Assembly (NCBI GenBank): GCA_023238725.1
Contig: CM041540.1
Coordinates: 5,958,708-6,022,707 of the forward strand
Length of the DNA stretch: 64,000 bases
Direction of reading: 5' to 3'
Origin: Scortum barcoo
Lineage: Eukaryota > Chordata > Actinopteri > Centrarchiformes > Terapontidae
Below are positions 1 to 14,270 of this stretch, one piece after another. A model generated the notes under the pieces. The model ran no database searches. It was not told where the DNA came from and saw only the letters and a list, made by a program, of their open reading frames with translations. Numbering within the stretch: position 1 is the stretch's first letter; every line of letters begins with the position of its first letter. The position numbers were made by a program, and so were the translations under genes.

Positions 1-1080
1 GATTATTTGATTTAGAGTGCTGAAACTTGGAAGTGGGCTCCTGCAGATGGCTTTCTTCCCCCACCTCTGCTGCTGCTTTCCTCAGCCCCCACCCCACCCC
101 TTAATTGGTAAGATCCTATCCCAAAAAATTTGAAAAGTACAGACCAAACAGTGCAATAGCATTTGAATCCATTTATCTTAATACACTGCTTGTTGTTTAA
201 AATTAGGCACATATTGTTGTGTTCAAAACTTTAACAAACATTTTCTGGCTGTAATTCATATAGACTTTTTAACTGCCGGTGAATCAAGAGAATACGTCTC
301 TCCTTCTGCATCTTGTGGTGCTGTGGTGTTTCAAAAATTGCTGATTGGCCTGATTGAGATGCTAATTTTAATTTTAAAGGCCCCTTGCTGCGACACTGCT
401 CTGATTTTGATGTACCTCGGAGGGATGATGCATCTTGTTTCTGATTTATCAAAGAGGTACATAAACGCTTTGTGGAGGTTTGTGCGTTTCCTGTTAACTT
501 TGTGTGCTGCCCTTGTTTTTCAGCGTTTCTTTAGTGTTTTTGTTTTTTTTTGTCCCAGTTGTCAGGCTCTGTCTAAGAGTGGGCTTGGGATGATTGCCAT
601 GCAGATATATGTGTTGTTATTAATATTTTAGGAAACGTAAATAGTATTGCGCTCTTTCTACTGCAGCCAAGGGAACACTCCTGTCTGGTTATTTCTCATT
701 GTTGAACCTGCTTCCACCGATACGCGCCCATGGCCTTATCTTAGTTTCTCGCCCCCAAAACAGCGTCTATCATCGCTTTCCCTCTCCCGACTCGCCCGCT
801 CTCTTTCTCACCTACATCTTTTTGTGTGCTTTTTATCTTCCCTGCCAGCCTTGGCATCCATCATTTCAGTGTCACTCGCGTTGAATCGCTCCCCGCTACA
901 TGCAGACACCCCGGTGTCTTCAGTGGTCCAATTAGAAATGCATCTATATGTTCATCTCCAAACACAGTATGTACTTCCCTTTGTAAATACTGATAAAGCG
1001 CCTCCCGTCCTCGCTCCTATCGCCTGCCATACTGTAGCTCCAAAGTATCTCCAACGTCTCCAACAGCGCTCGTCCTTCAT
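1..1080. other. Intergenic, no gene seen
   Basis: No coding exon is recognisable. Bases 740-880 are strongly pyrimidine-rich on the + strand. They give a 145-codon open frame whose translation is Ser/Leu/Pro-rich and low in complexity, so it is read as a composition artefact rather than a protein. Confidence 0.6.
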
Positions 1081-1118
1081 GTAAGGAAAGGGAAAGCTAG
1101 TAAGGAAAGGGAAAGCTA
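1081..1118. repeat. 19-bp perfect tandem duplication
   Basis: The unit gtaaggaaagggaaagcta occurs twice head to tail (1081-1099 and 1100-1118) without mismatch. The lack of divergence suggests a recent replication-slippage duplication. No function is implied. Confidence 0.9.
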
Positions 1119-2254
1119 CTTGCTTCACCTAGGGTGCTCTCTCTAAAATCCCCCAGTATAGTTTATCTGGAGGAGAAGTTAAGTAGATATATGATGCATT
1201 CCCACTTATCTTACCGAGTGTCTTGCAGGTCTGAAAAATGCTGGACCTGTAATCTTCCGTCTGCCATAAGAAACTAAGCTTTGTTGAAAATCTCACAGGC
1301 AATGAAATCATAGGGAGAGAAAAGTAGAGGAGCGCCGATATCACCCTATACCTGTTATTTCTATGGACTGCACTACTTTATTTAAAAGTGTGTGACATTA
1401 AATAAGGTGTTCATAATAATGCATAAGATGTCAGTTGTTACATGAAATAAAAATTACATGGTTAAAGGTTAAAAATCTGTCATCAAAATTAAAAATTTAA
1501 AAACTCCTGGGACAGGATATTAATAGAGGACTTCCTTTTTTGTCAACGGCATTCCTTCAGTTGTTATGGAGGCCTTTCTAAACTACTTCACTATCGTGAT
1601 TTCTCATCTGTTTCTGTGACTTTATTATGACTTTGCCAATAAGATGAGAGATCCCAACAACATTAATGAGATCTTGTTGGGGAGACTCATGAAAAAAAAG
1701 TTTTTCATTGGGCAACAGTATCTGAGTCATCTTAAAAGACACATCATCACACAGGCAGGTGGTATGGTGTTCCCCTTGCAGCTATGTTAATTAAATACTA
1801 AATAAAGCCACACTCTATGATATTAAATCACATTTCATTCTCCGTGAGCAACTACTGGTTAATCAAATAAGTCGCTTGGTGGGATGCCTGATTGACTGGC
1901 TGATGAAGCTTGTTATTATCTACCAAGGACAGCAGGTTAAAGATAGCCCCTCAGGGTTAGCTGGCGTAGCTGCGGCACTAAAGTTGGCACCTTTAGGGTC
2001 CAAACTTTGTGACGCAGGGCAAAAGTAGAGTTCAGCGTCAGTTTGTCCATCTTGTCTTTTAGCCTTTCAGCAAGACACATATCCTTGCAGTATAAATTGA
2101 TAACAAACTAAGGATAAAACGTGACAAGTGTTCACCTGCAAGCCACAGAAACTCAGTTTTCCCAGCTCTCATTCATAATGTTGACTCTTGTTTTTGTGGC
2201 TTTACTTCTTTCTGTGTTTTCTGCAGTCAGACAGTCTGTTAGTTTGTCAACCAC
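1119..2254. other. Intergenic, no gene seen
   Basis: AT-rich unique-looking sequence. No ORF with family resemblance, no RNA gene and no clear repeat are visible. Confidence 0.55.
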
Positions 2255-2400
2255 TGGCCACATTGCAGATCCTCATGGTCCATAGAGGATGATTCCCAGT
2301 TCATAATTCCTTGTAATGACCAACCTTGTGGTCCACGATAAGTTACCATATCTCAAAAACAAAAAAATTCTGTGAACATTTCAGATGAAATGTCAGAAAT
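2255..2400 (+). repeat. Decayed copy of teleost interspersed repeat (family A)
   Basis: Short phrases such as cctcatggtcc followed by agaggatgattcc, then catatctcaa, match the word order of a repeat I remember as widespread in percomorph genomes (attcatggtcc, agaggatga, atatctcaa). Better copies of this family lie at 13.3-14.3 kb and 23.5-24.0 kb. The copy is strongly diverged and its ends are uncertain. Confidence 0.4.
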
Positions 2401-4556
2401 TTATAGAGCACATTCCCACTCCGCTGAGGACTAGCACTTCCCTCAAAGGTTGCTACGCCCTCAGGCCAAAGCATCAAACTTCACACAAGAGTGAAGGCAT
2501 TCATGTTGCCAAGAGAATAAAACCATTCGACTCCATGAAGCTAAAGGCCATTCCTCGAGTGCCACGCTCAGTACAAACTGCATTTCTAAACAGGTGTATA
2601 ATTCATCCTTTGTTATTGTAATGTCTTCTCATTTTCCTCAGCGAGAGGTCAGGGCTAGTTTACTTAGCTGCACGGCCACCTCTAAATCACAGGTTGCGTT
2701 ACATTCAAATGATTAATGCATGCTTGAGGTATGTAATGTGCACGTGTCCCACCATTTAACAGGACAGCAGCACCTCTGTGAGTTTAGCTGGGCTCCATCA
2801 CCAGCACCCTTAGGTGAGGGAGGACTGTATGGATGGCGCCTGGTTGGGAACTTTAGGATGTTGTGAAGGCTACCATTAGATAGAATTACAGAAATTAACA
2901 AGTGCTATTGAGTGTAGCATTATTTATTAAGAAAGTTTTAGCTGAATGCTGTTTTAGTGAGAAATGAGCTATTAGTCTCTAGTTATTACTGAGAAATGGT
3001 GCCTATGGTAAGTATTAAACTTTTTAATAAGGACTCACATCACATCATCAACAAAGTGAAGAATTATTTCAGACGTATAAGAATTTAGTAGTCGATGCCA
3101 GCTTAGTGTCTTTGTTATGCAATCTGTGTGTGCTTATCTGTCATGCAACACCACCATCTGCCTTTTCTTAAATGCAATTTAATGACCTTCACCGGACTGT
3201 TAGTTGGTACAGAATAATGGCACACCATTTATGATATTAGGCCATTAATAAATAATAACCCCTATAAGCTGGTCTGCACAGCAAAGGATCTCTGCATCCT
3301 CATCTCCAGCAGCTCCATCAGGCTCCCTCCCCCACGGCTCACATCAGCCTCCGTAATGTCCCACACTCCAGCGCTGACGAGTGCCTCGCCGCTGCTCCGT
3401 GCAGCTGCATGCGCACTCAAATGTCCACACTGCTTTCTTTATTGACTCAAGAACTGTATGGTACATGCGAGGTGTGATGGTGCAAAATTCACAGCAGTAT
3501 AAAGCATCATATAAGACATATTTTAAGGCATAAAATGGGAGGTAAAAATGCATAAAAGGTTCGCTCTAGCTGCTCCCCTGTTGTACTCATTACATTTCAT
3601 TTTTAATCAGTTTTAGTCTGGGTTCAGAGTATTTCAGTGCACTGAGTCAGTCCTTTTTCAAGGTGTTAAATAACCCACTTTTGGCAGTCAGTGCTGGCAA
3701 ATGTGCTGTTTTACTTCCAGTCTAACTAACTGGAGCAAAAACTCTAACATAAGAAAACATCTAAAGGGTATATTGAATTACAACACAACGCTCCTCCGCT
3801 AGAAATGTCATATTCAGTTTTTTTTTGCAGCTTGGTGTCATTTTTGTATTTGAGTGCATTATAGAGCAAAACGTGTCATTTGTTGAGCATTTGCGAGCGC
3901 CTGCTTCTCAGTTGTCCAATGACATTAATGACAGCAGAGACGCCACTTATTCTAATCACGCCGTGTTCACATTATGTTCATTCACTCGAAATAGGTGTCA
4001 CACAACATGTGATTCCCTGCCTCTTTTCTCAACTGATGGGTGTCTCGGGTGTGAGTTGTGTCGCTCTATTTTTTTTTTTTTCCCAGGTGGAGGAGAGGAA
4101 GGCTGTGAGACAGAACCGTGTTTGGCAGGTAGTTGAGAGTGAAGGAACGGTGGCATCCCTGACACTTCCACTTAATTAGCAACCATATTCTGCAGCTGCC
4201 GAGATACTTGCTGTTGTCAAAACTTTTTCTTTTTTTTTTCCTGTAACTGTTAATTCAAGAGGCTCATGTAATGCTTGAGTCAGTCCACCTCTTTTTATTG
4301 CATTTATGTTATTTTTCAAATACACAGGTATGGATTTTTTTTTTTTATTGCTTTGATTTAGACTTAGTGGAGTGGAAAAAAAAGGTGATCCTCAAAAGTT
4401 TCTCTCTCTACTGTATCTGGCACATCCTCTCTGCCTCACACAAACCCCTAACAAAATAACACGACACAACACGTTTCTTCATTGTAGGATTTCATCTGAT
4501 AAGTGAAAGTTTCTAATGCAACATCAATAAACTACAAGGAGCACACGTAAGGTTAG
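2401..4556. other. Intergenic, no gene seen
   Basis: Mixed-composition sequence with short T runs at about 3816 and 4070. A CACGTG E-box lies at 2741-2746. The short open frames here (up to about 100 codons) have no recognisable domains and no matching splice context. Confidence 0.55.
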
Positions 4557-6589
<2,033 letters not shown>

Positions 6590-7140
6590 ACACACAAACA
6601 TTTGTTCCTCACAGCAGGGCAAAGGGATTCTCCTTACCGCTGCTGATAGCCCTGCTAGCTTTGTCGCCCCGGAGAGACATCAAAAAGAGCACGCAGTCTG
6701 CATATAAATAGGAACCACCTCGTGTTTTTAAAAGCCACGTTCTCTAATTTGAGCTCTTCAAATTATCACCGCAGCTCCAAAAAAAAATCCTGATTGGTGA
6801 CACTCGCTGACACGAGGCGACTATGTAAAGCACAGCTCATCCTTGCAGGGGAGGGGAGGCAGAGTACACCTGTCGGGGGGAGGGGGAGATGTGGGGAGGG
6901 AGGGGTCACTGGACATCTGGCAATTACGGCAAGTCGTGAGGAGATAATGGCCATTATCTTTATTTCACCAACCTGCCGGCTCAGTCCGCCACGCAGCTCC
7001 TTTCAAGACAGCCCATCAGCTCGGGCAGAAAGAGAAAACGTCTCATCCATTAGTTGGTCAGCGGGGGGTTACGGGCATAAACCTGACATAAAATGTAGAA
7101 GTGAGACGGCGGCTCAGTACAAAGACAAGGGAGGCCATTA
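6590..7140. promoter_or_regulatory. Candidate conserved non-coding element
   Basis: A complex, repeat-free block of higher GC than its flanks. It contains a TATAAATA core near 6703, a purine-rich tract at 6849-6905 (G-run pairs) and an 18-bp perfect palindrome at 6942-6959 that pairs two GATA motifs around a GGCCAT core. This texture is typical of developmental enhancers in vertebrate gene deserts, but cross-species conservation is not shown here. Short open frames over it lack domains. Confidence 0.35.
6942..6959. promoter_or_regulatory. 18-bp perfect palindrome, paired GATA sites
   Basis: The sequence agataatggccattatct is identical to its reverse complement. It holds AGATAA and TTATCT (GATA-factor sites on opposite strands) around back-to-back CCAT cores of YY1 type. 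Binding is inferred from the motif only. Confidence 0.45.
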
Positions 7141-8702
7141 GGTAAGAGGCTTTCCTGTAGAGGTGTACGCAATAAAAAAACAGCAAGTCCACACATGAAA
7201 TCTACTGGAGAAGCAGGAATATGTGCAGACATGTGAGGTAATGTGTTTTTACAGTGAAGTGTGAAAGGGGGGGGGTGGGGGGGGTGCAATGGAAGACATC
7301 CACAAAGACACATAAAAAAAAAAAGATAAGTGCTCAATACTGTCAGCTCATTTGGAGACGATGCTTTGAACACTGGAGGGGCACTCGAAGGATGTGGGCC
7401 CTCAAACTTGTTTTATGATCTCGGCGCATAAAAATCCTCTGGCAGGTGTTTGGGGGTGGTTTTAGGCATCTTCCCAATTCAGACAGTGAAGTTATACCTG
7501 CCTGCTGTTCAGCAAAAGTCACATCAGAAACCAGCTGCACTAGCTTTCTTCCAGTCAGCTGTGAGCAATTTCGAAATAAGGCTGCCACAGCCACAGGAAA
7601 AAAAAAAAGAAGGAAATATGGCCGATTCATCTCCCCGAGGCTTCTGCTTTGACTGATATTTGCTTAGTTTTGTAAGCTACCGATTGGTGAAGTGCAGTGA
7701 CAGCTAAAAACTGGCATCCGCGCCCCGAAAGATCTCAAGTCTCAACAGTTTATATTAAGGAAATAAGTTGCAGAGAATCTCTTTCAGACTCCCAAGTGAA
7801 CTCCCCTTAAAAAGAGAGCTCTCTTTCGCACATGCACCTGGAAAAATAAAGCCCCACTAAACCTTTGAACGCTTTTTTTTTTTTCTCTCCCCCCCAGTCT
7901 TTTCTGCGAGGCTTTCTGCGCTTATCTTTTTATCCAGCCCTAAACTCTCTGATTCTTTCATGCCAGCTGAGACTCACCTTTCTGCATGGGCACCTCTCGT
8001 GACGCCGCTTTAGCTGTGTCAGCAAGTGTCACCTAAAACTAGGAACAATACATTCTTCTAGGGAAAAAAACTGCACCGAGAGAGGGAGAGAGACAGAGGA
8101 TGAGGAGGATAAATACAACCAAGAGGGTTAACTGCAAAAGTTCCCTTGGTCCCTGGAAGCCTCTTCATCCTCTCTGAAGAATAGGTGTCTATTTCATGGA
8201 CCTTATTGCCTATAGTAGATGAATTACTGTCCAAAAATACCATTTCAGTGTAAGTAAATAATTTTCTATGTAAACTTGTTGGCTTTTTACATACCGCTCT
8301 GATGTTTGAATACCTTGAATCAATTTTCAGTCAATTTCTAAATCTGCAGAAGCATGAGGTTGAATAAACAGAGGTTTATATATACATAAGCATCCTTCCA
8401 TAAGAGAGCTGTAATATTTGTCGCTTAATTATCATTTTTTTGGTGCGCTGTGAAACGAAATCGAAGTTTTCACGAACCACAAAATACCGCGAACGAGGCA
8501 ATTGTGAGTCGTCAAGGAGACTCTTTTCATGTCAGATCAGTCTAAAAAGATGAGCTGACGTTCATTTTTCCTCCCCTCACAGCGCAGACAAAAGAGGAGG
8601 AAAACCACAATAATCACCAGCATGCCACATTTCCAACTTTCGTCGAGTGAGAGTTGCAACCTAAGTCTGTCTCTCTTTTTTTTTTATTTTTTATAATGCA
8701 AT
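7141..8702. other. Intergenic with G-run
   Basis: Nine G, a T and eight G lie at 7267-7284, a possible G-quadruplex contributor. A T-then-C-rich tract at about 7871-7898 ends in CAG and resembles a splice acceptor. The sequence after it shows no convincing coding frame. Confidence 0.5.
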
Positions 8703-8790
8703 CATGAGCAGTGCTGGGCTGTAACGCTTTAATAACACACTACAATAAAATGATTACTCTTTTCAATAACAATATACTGTATAATAAATA
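8703..8790 (+). repeat. Fragment of teleost TAACGC-type repeat
   Basis: The order agtgctgggctgtaacgc, then gattactcttttcaataac follows a fish repeat I remember, in which an AACGCGTTAC core is followed by GATTACTTTTTTCAGTAAC. Only this short diverged part is recognisable. Class and boundaries are unknown. Confidence 0.45.
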
Positions 8791-10898
8791 GTTTCTGCTT
8801 GCACCTCAAAAGCAGATGGGTTTCTGGTGGGTGAAATAATACATCATTAATGATAAATCCTGAGCTCCATCAGAACTGTCTAAAAAATTTTATTTCCCCA
8901 AGATTTTCCTGTGGGGTTTACAACTGCAGTTTTTAGTTTTGATGGTATTTGTTGCAGGGACATTACTGCATGCATGGAAACATTTACAGTCACGGAAAGC
9001 AGCCTCTCAGACATAATTTAAAATGCGGGTGTGGATTTCCAATTCATTTGGGTGTCGGTTGAATGTTTACCCATATGTGCGGATTCGGATCACACTGTCG
9101 GAGGTCGTCCTATTTACGGTTTGTGTGCAATTTACTTGCTAACATTAGCCAGTGGAAAATACCTGTGTTGTTTACAGTCGGATGCTGTGTGCAACCGCCA
9201 TTTGAGAGCACATTCACCGTGGCCAACATCAAGCTGATGGTCAATAAATACTTCTACACTGTTGGCTGGCAGCTTGTTTAAAAATCCCCTTTTCTGTTTT
9301 ATTTCCCGTTTCTCTTGTTGGTGACTAATTCATCTGATAATGTAATTCCTTCTTCAATTAGAAATGTGTAATTAGCAACTGATTATATTTTTATGTATTG
9401 ATGTATTATTCTTTTTTAATAAGTGATCAAGTTAATTAGAAATCCAAATTTCTCGCCCATGCGGCCTGCGAGAGAACAGAGAGCACTCATCCTCCTTCAC
9501 ATCAGTAGCAGTGCTCTCTCTTGCAGTGCTAAATGCTGAATAACACATAAGCATTGAATCTATATCCACAACGCTCCTGTAAAGTTATAAAAAAATAACA
9601 ACTATTTTAGAAAGCCCAAAAGCCGTTCATTTAACACATAGATGAAGCCAACGGAGGCTGAAGTTGCAAGATCTTAGTAAAGACTGCACGTTTGTGACGG
9701 CAACCAAGAGAACACACATCCTGCCTGATAACACTTGTTCACCTAGTGTCTAATGTGTGACAGAGAGCTCCTGTGACTGTTGTCTCTTGTCCAGCAGGTG
9801 CTCTTTATCACCCCAGGCTAGCGGCAGGAACAGCGGTGTCCACGTTGACGAGCACTCCAAGCTAAAGCTCAAATGTGGTCAAACGTGGCTTCCACGCAGC
9901 AATGCGGATATGCTCCATCGAGATGCCTCTGCAGCTCCTGCCCGCTCTCCATTCACACCACCTCTTCAGGCGCAGGTTAATATAGTGAGAATTGATGGAT
10001 TAATCGCCTGGGCTCTACGGGGGAATACATTATCTGGAAAAAGCAAGGGACCTCTCATGACCCCGAGCTGGATGTACAAACAGCACAAAGCCCATTCAAA
10101 GTGATAAACGGGAACCTTTACAAATGAGTCAAGGGTGCGTTTTGGGCCAATGATAGGTAAGATATTGCTCATGCTGTGTACAAGAACTCGACAAAATGAA
10201 GCAAAATCCTGAATGTCTCAAAGGTAGCGGCATTTGCACAAGTTTTAATGACAGAAAGAAACGGCTGTAGTGAGTCCTCTTTTGTCCCCCAGGTTGTTTG
10301 CAGTACCGCAGGCTCAGAAATCTAAGTCAGTGTGAGCTGTTGAATCATTCATGACTGAGGGCGATCAGATAGTTTTCTCCTTTACCCCAGGGGTTCAGGG
10401 ACAGAGCGGGTGAGGTTTTTGAAACTGAGACAGACCCCGACCCGATCCGATTGAAATTGCTGGCCTTTTTCGCTGGCAGTCAACAGCTCCTTGGTGCGTT
10501 ATAGCTCAACATAAAGATTCTGTACGTTGCCGGGTGCCCCTGATTCAGCTGTAACAAGCAGCGTTGCCATGGATGGAGATGGATATTTTAATGGATGGCA
10601 TTTTGAAAATTGAGTGTCTTCCTGCATGACTGATGGTTTCAAAGTTGTTGGACATGGAGAGGGAGTTAATGTTTTATACAAGCTTGTTTAGTATTAAAAT
10701 AGTTTCATAGTGTGCTTGCAGCGAACACACAAGCAAGTGCAAACACAACCACATTTTGTAAAAGTCATATATGTTCACAAGTCAGAGAAATCCGAAAGAC
10801 ATGTAGGTGTCTAGGTTAGCATTTGTATTATAGCCATCATATGGTTGGGAATATACGGAAGACAAGAACGGCCGCACTTGTATTTTTTATGAATGCTG
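8791..10898. other. Intergenic, no gene seen
   Basis: No recognisable exons. Bases 9960-10060 are repeat-free with ATTA cores and could be regulatory. The 115-codon frame at 9757-10104 has no domain or signal and no supporting splice structure. Confidence 0.5.
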
Positions 10899-10994
10899 TT
10901 ATCTAGAGATCATAGTTAATTATCTCCTGATCTCGAGATAACAAGCTTTGTTATCTCGAGATGAGGACATAATTAACTCATGATTTCAAGATAA
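10899..10994. mobile_element. MITE-like 96-bp imperfect palindrome
   Basis: The core is a perfect inverted repeat with 15-bp arms (10930-10944 and 10948-10962; arm atctcgagataacaa) and a 3-base spacer. The outer arms (10899-10929 and 10963-10994) also pair, with mismatches. The motif ttatctcgagataac is one I recognise from repeated fish sequences. A single long hairpin without coding capacity suggests a small non-autonomous DNA-transposon remnant. No target-site duplication was identified. Confidence 0.6.
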
Positions 10995-13319
10995 TGACAC
11001 TAAAAAAAAATCTGCAAGCACAGCCGTTTTCAGCTTCCGAGGGACTCATCATACTTTCTATGATCACTTCTGTTTGTTGACTTAATATCTAATACCAAGT
11101 AAGAAGACTTTGCAGAGAGAGTGTTGGCATTGGATGGTAAAGGATTTGGTAAAATCATCAGATATCGCGATTTTTGACTGGTCTGACTCCACCATAAACC
11201 ACCACTTTATGTGCAGTCACTCAAACCAACCAGCGAGTTGCAGTAACAAGTACATGATCCCACACCGGTTTCCCACCCATATACATTACCTGTAGTGTTG
11301 GTTGGAATATAAATGGGAGTTTGGGAAGCATATTTTTCTCCTGAGCCCATGTTGTGTCCCTCCACAATCACTTAGAACATTTTTTAAGGTTCTTCATGAC
11401 ATATATTGTCAGTCAGTTTCTTTGGTCAAAAGTCTTCTTGAATATCAAACTTGATCACGGCTCATAAAAACTTCCCCCTGGAGGATGTGTACTTTACATG
11501 TGGGAACACTATTAGCATTAGGATAGAAAGAGGACAAGTGTGTTTATGACCAGCAGGAAGAATAAAAATGATGTAATTTATTTGAGTGTTTGGGTGTTAC
11601 TGCATAAATCAGCACTATCTAATACAAAGGTAAAGTATTTTTAAAACTTTCTGATGTTTTGTTTTAGTCTCAAGTGGAACAAAACTTCCTTTGCTAACAA
11701 TTTTAATGGTCAAAGTTCCTGATTTGAGAAAGTTTGGATTCAGATTTTGACCAAACTGACATCATTAATAGGTCTCAGCAGGGCCAGGACACTTTATTCC
11801 TCCGAATGCAAACAACTCTTGCATTGGATGGTTGGTCATTTGTAAGCTTTTCGATGCTTTACTCATTAAATCATGCCCCGTAACACTAGAAATGACCAGC
11901 CACCCACCATATGCATTGTTTAGAAGAATCCTTTGTCAGCTATTTGGGGATGAGTTAGCCCATTGGGATCCATTAACAGTGACATTACAGAAACAGCAGC
12001 ATACCACAAGTTCTCAAATCTTCAGTTTGGGTTGTAAAAAAAACAAAAAGAGGTTTGTGTGAATTCATTTGTGCCCAGCGGAGCCAAAGTCTGATGTCAG
12101 AAAATGTAAATACCATGACACACTTGGCTTATTAGTACATTGTACTGGATGATTGGTCCTAGTTGCTGTTGTCTACTCCCAGCTGGAGAGAATTAATGAA
12201 TGGTGGAAGTCTGAAATCTGAAATCTGAAACACAGAAACAGCGTTGTTGTTTTGACAGAAATTAAGTTGAATATCCCGAAAAATATTCATCTGTGTCTTG
12301 ATAGAGTTTGAAGTTAATATATTTGAGGTTTTGTAATGGGGCTGATATAATGACACCAAAAGAAAAGAGTATCATGAGGACCAAACACGATTCTTTCAAA
12401 CACATAGTTAGACATAATGGCAAGTGAAGGTGCAACTTACACTTTTCTTTGAGTCCAGTTCTTGTTCCTTTAATTAATGTGTCATCGTGAGCTGTGAGCA
12501 AGTTTGTGTTAGTTATGACTTTCTAAGTTTCTTAATTCTGAAACTTTGAGACTGCGGCGAGTCACTATGTTCCACTGTCAGTGCCAAACCCGAAATAGTA
12601 GCCAATGTCCTTTCAAGTGAAGCGTCAGAGGTGAGGTAAATTGGTTTAACAAGAAATGGAAACAAGGGACATGTGTAATTATTTTTCTCAGGAGCTCAAA
12701 AGTCAACTTTCATTCTCTTTTTGTTTTTTTCTCATTTCAGTTTGCATTGTCTTGCTCATACTTCGTGCTGTAATACATTTATGATTTCTCTTCCATTTTC
12801 ACTGCAAAAGAGCAAGTCTGACATCTTTTCACCCTCTTCTTCAGGAGAATCTTTTTGGCACGGTGTTATCAGCAAATAAAGGCGAGAAAGTGCTACTTTG
12901 ACTTTTATTAGTGCTAACATTTATCTCATTTGGTGACTGTTATATTTCTCTGTAGGGAGAGTCTCATAAAATCTTTGTCCAGGCAACCAGCCCCCTAACG
13001 TCGTGTCTATTAAATCAAAGTTTGTAGGAACATGTCCCAGATTCTGTGTGTAATGTTTATGATGCTGAACCATATGGTGCCTTTCAGGGCAGACAGAGAT
13101 AGCCTGGCTCCATGGATGACACCAACAGATGCTTTTTTTATGACAGCAGAGATGGTGTGACAAATTTGTCAGGGGGTTTGTTATAGTCCCTCGACGTTAA
13201 GGGGTAGATGTTGATTTAGATGAATGGCAAGAATATATCTTCACTACGGAAATGTCTGAGCTGTTGCATCCATGAGTTAGCTGTTATTAGCCACACTAGC
13301 ACTTTGGCTCTCTAGATGG
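10995..13319. other. Intergenic, no gene seen
   Basis: AT-rich sequence. A pyrimidine tract ending TTTCAG at about 12722-12740 resembles a splice acceptor but is followed by no convincing coding frame. The many short open frames are unrelated to known families. Confidence 0.5.
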
Positions 13320-13480
13320 TTCAGACTGAAATATTTCAGCTATGAATCAGATTGCTGTGGAGCTTTGGACAGACATTCATGGCGCCCAAAGTATGAATGC
13401 TACTAAATTTCCTTTACTTTTTCTCCAGTGACACCATGGGTATTGGTAAATTGCTCTGACTACCACTAACCCCATTATGA
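13320..13480 (+). repeat. Family A interspersed repeat, 5' piece
   Basis: The stretch around gacagacattcatggcgccc (from about 13370), together with following phrases such as tccagtgacaccatgg, matches the word order of family A. In that family a gacattcatgg motif precedes a ctagtgccaccatg motif. The copy is diverged and is separated from its likely continuation at 13890 by about 400 bases of other sequence. Confidence 0.45.
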
Positions 13481-13889
13481 ACACCTTTAGCTGCCACCAA
13501 CATATGTCCCTGGCGAAGGTTGAAGCAGAGAGTCCTATGAAAACTTGACAACCACATTGATCCAAAGTCACTCGTCCGGTTCTCTGCAATGTCACTCCCA
13601 GTCTTCTTGTTTATTGTCAATCATGCTCTGGGCTTGGCATTGATTTCACTTAAGGTTAAGAAATATATGCAGACAGAAACTATACCAACAGACGTCATGG
13701 ATGAGCCTTATCATTCATCCATCACAGTCTCAACAAAAAGGTCCTTCGCTATGAGCATCACTCTCATATCTTCATATCTCTACTCGCTCATCTGTCTGCC
13801 CTCTGACTAGCTAATATTAGATAAGACCCAACTTTCTGACATTTGGCAATGAATCAAAATGGCATATGACAACCTGTGATTGTAGCAAT
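13481..13889. other. Spacer between two repeat pieces
   Basis: It shows no clear family A phrases and no gene. It may be a strongly diverged inner part of the repeat or inserted DNA. Confidence 0.4.
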
Positions 13890-14270
13890 ATCTACGGCAC
13901 AGCCTACTGACTTTGGTGATTCTCTCATTTTTCCTCTATCGCCACAATGATGACTATAGGACAGAAGACATTTTTGTCCCTCTCAGGATGAGTTGAAATA
14001 ACCTTGGTTTTCATCTTGCACATCACCAGGTCAAAGTAATAATATGTTCAATGATTTGGCTTATGAACACAATCTCGAAAAAGTAATGACATCCCATCAG
14101 CCTCGGCTTTGCTTTGTGTTCAGTGTTAAGAGCAAATATTAACATGCTAATTCGAGATGGTGAGTATGATAAACATTATACCTGTTGAACAAAAGCATGT
14201 CATTGTGAGCATATAGGTACAGAAGCCAAATGTTAACATCAGCGTGCAAAGTACAGCCTACCAGAGCAGC
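13890..14270 (+). repeat. Family A interspersed repeat, main piece
   Basis: Diagnostic phrases appear in order: tgactttggtgattc, ttttcctctatcgcca, cctctcaggatga, caccaggtcaaa, cccatcagcctcggctttg (from 14093), aacatgctaa, gataaacattatacctg and cattgtgagcat. The segment 14093-14137 aligns base for base, with scattered mismatches, to 23836-23880, which shows directly that the two are copies. I remember this repeat as abundant in percomorph fishes. Its transposon class is not evident. Confidence 0.7.

Noticed and set aside
647..1084. 145-codon plus-strand open frame
   Set aside because: Low-complexity Ser/Leu/Pro translation from a pyrimidine-rich stretch, a non-ATG start and no domain or splice support.
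7871..7898. Strong-looking splice acceptor (T then C tract, CAG)
   Set aside because: No coherent coding frame or donor follows. Polypyrimidine tracts with AG are common by chance.
12722..12740. Acceptor-like tract ending TTTCAG
   Set aside because: Downstream sequence is AT-rich with early stops in the frames examined and no resemblance to any protein.
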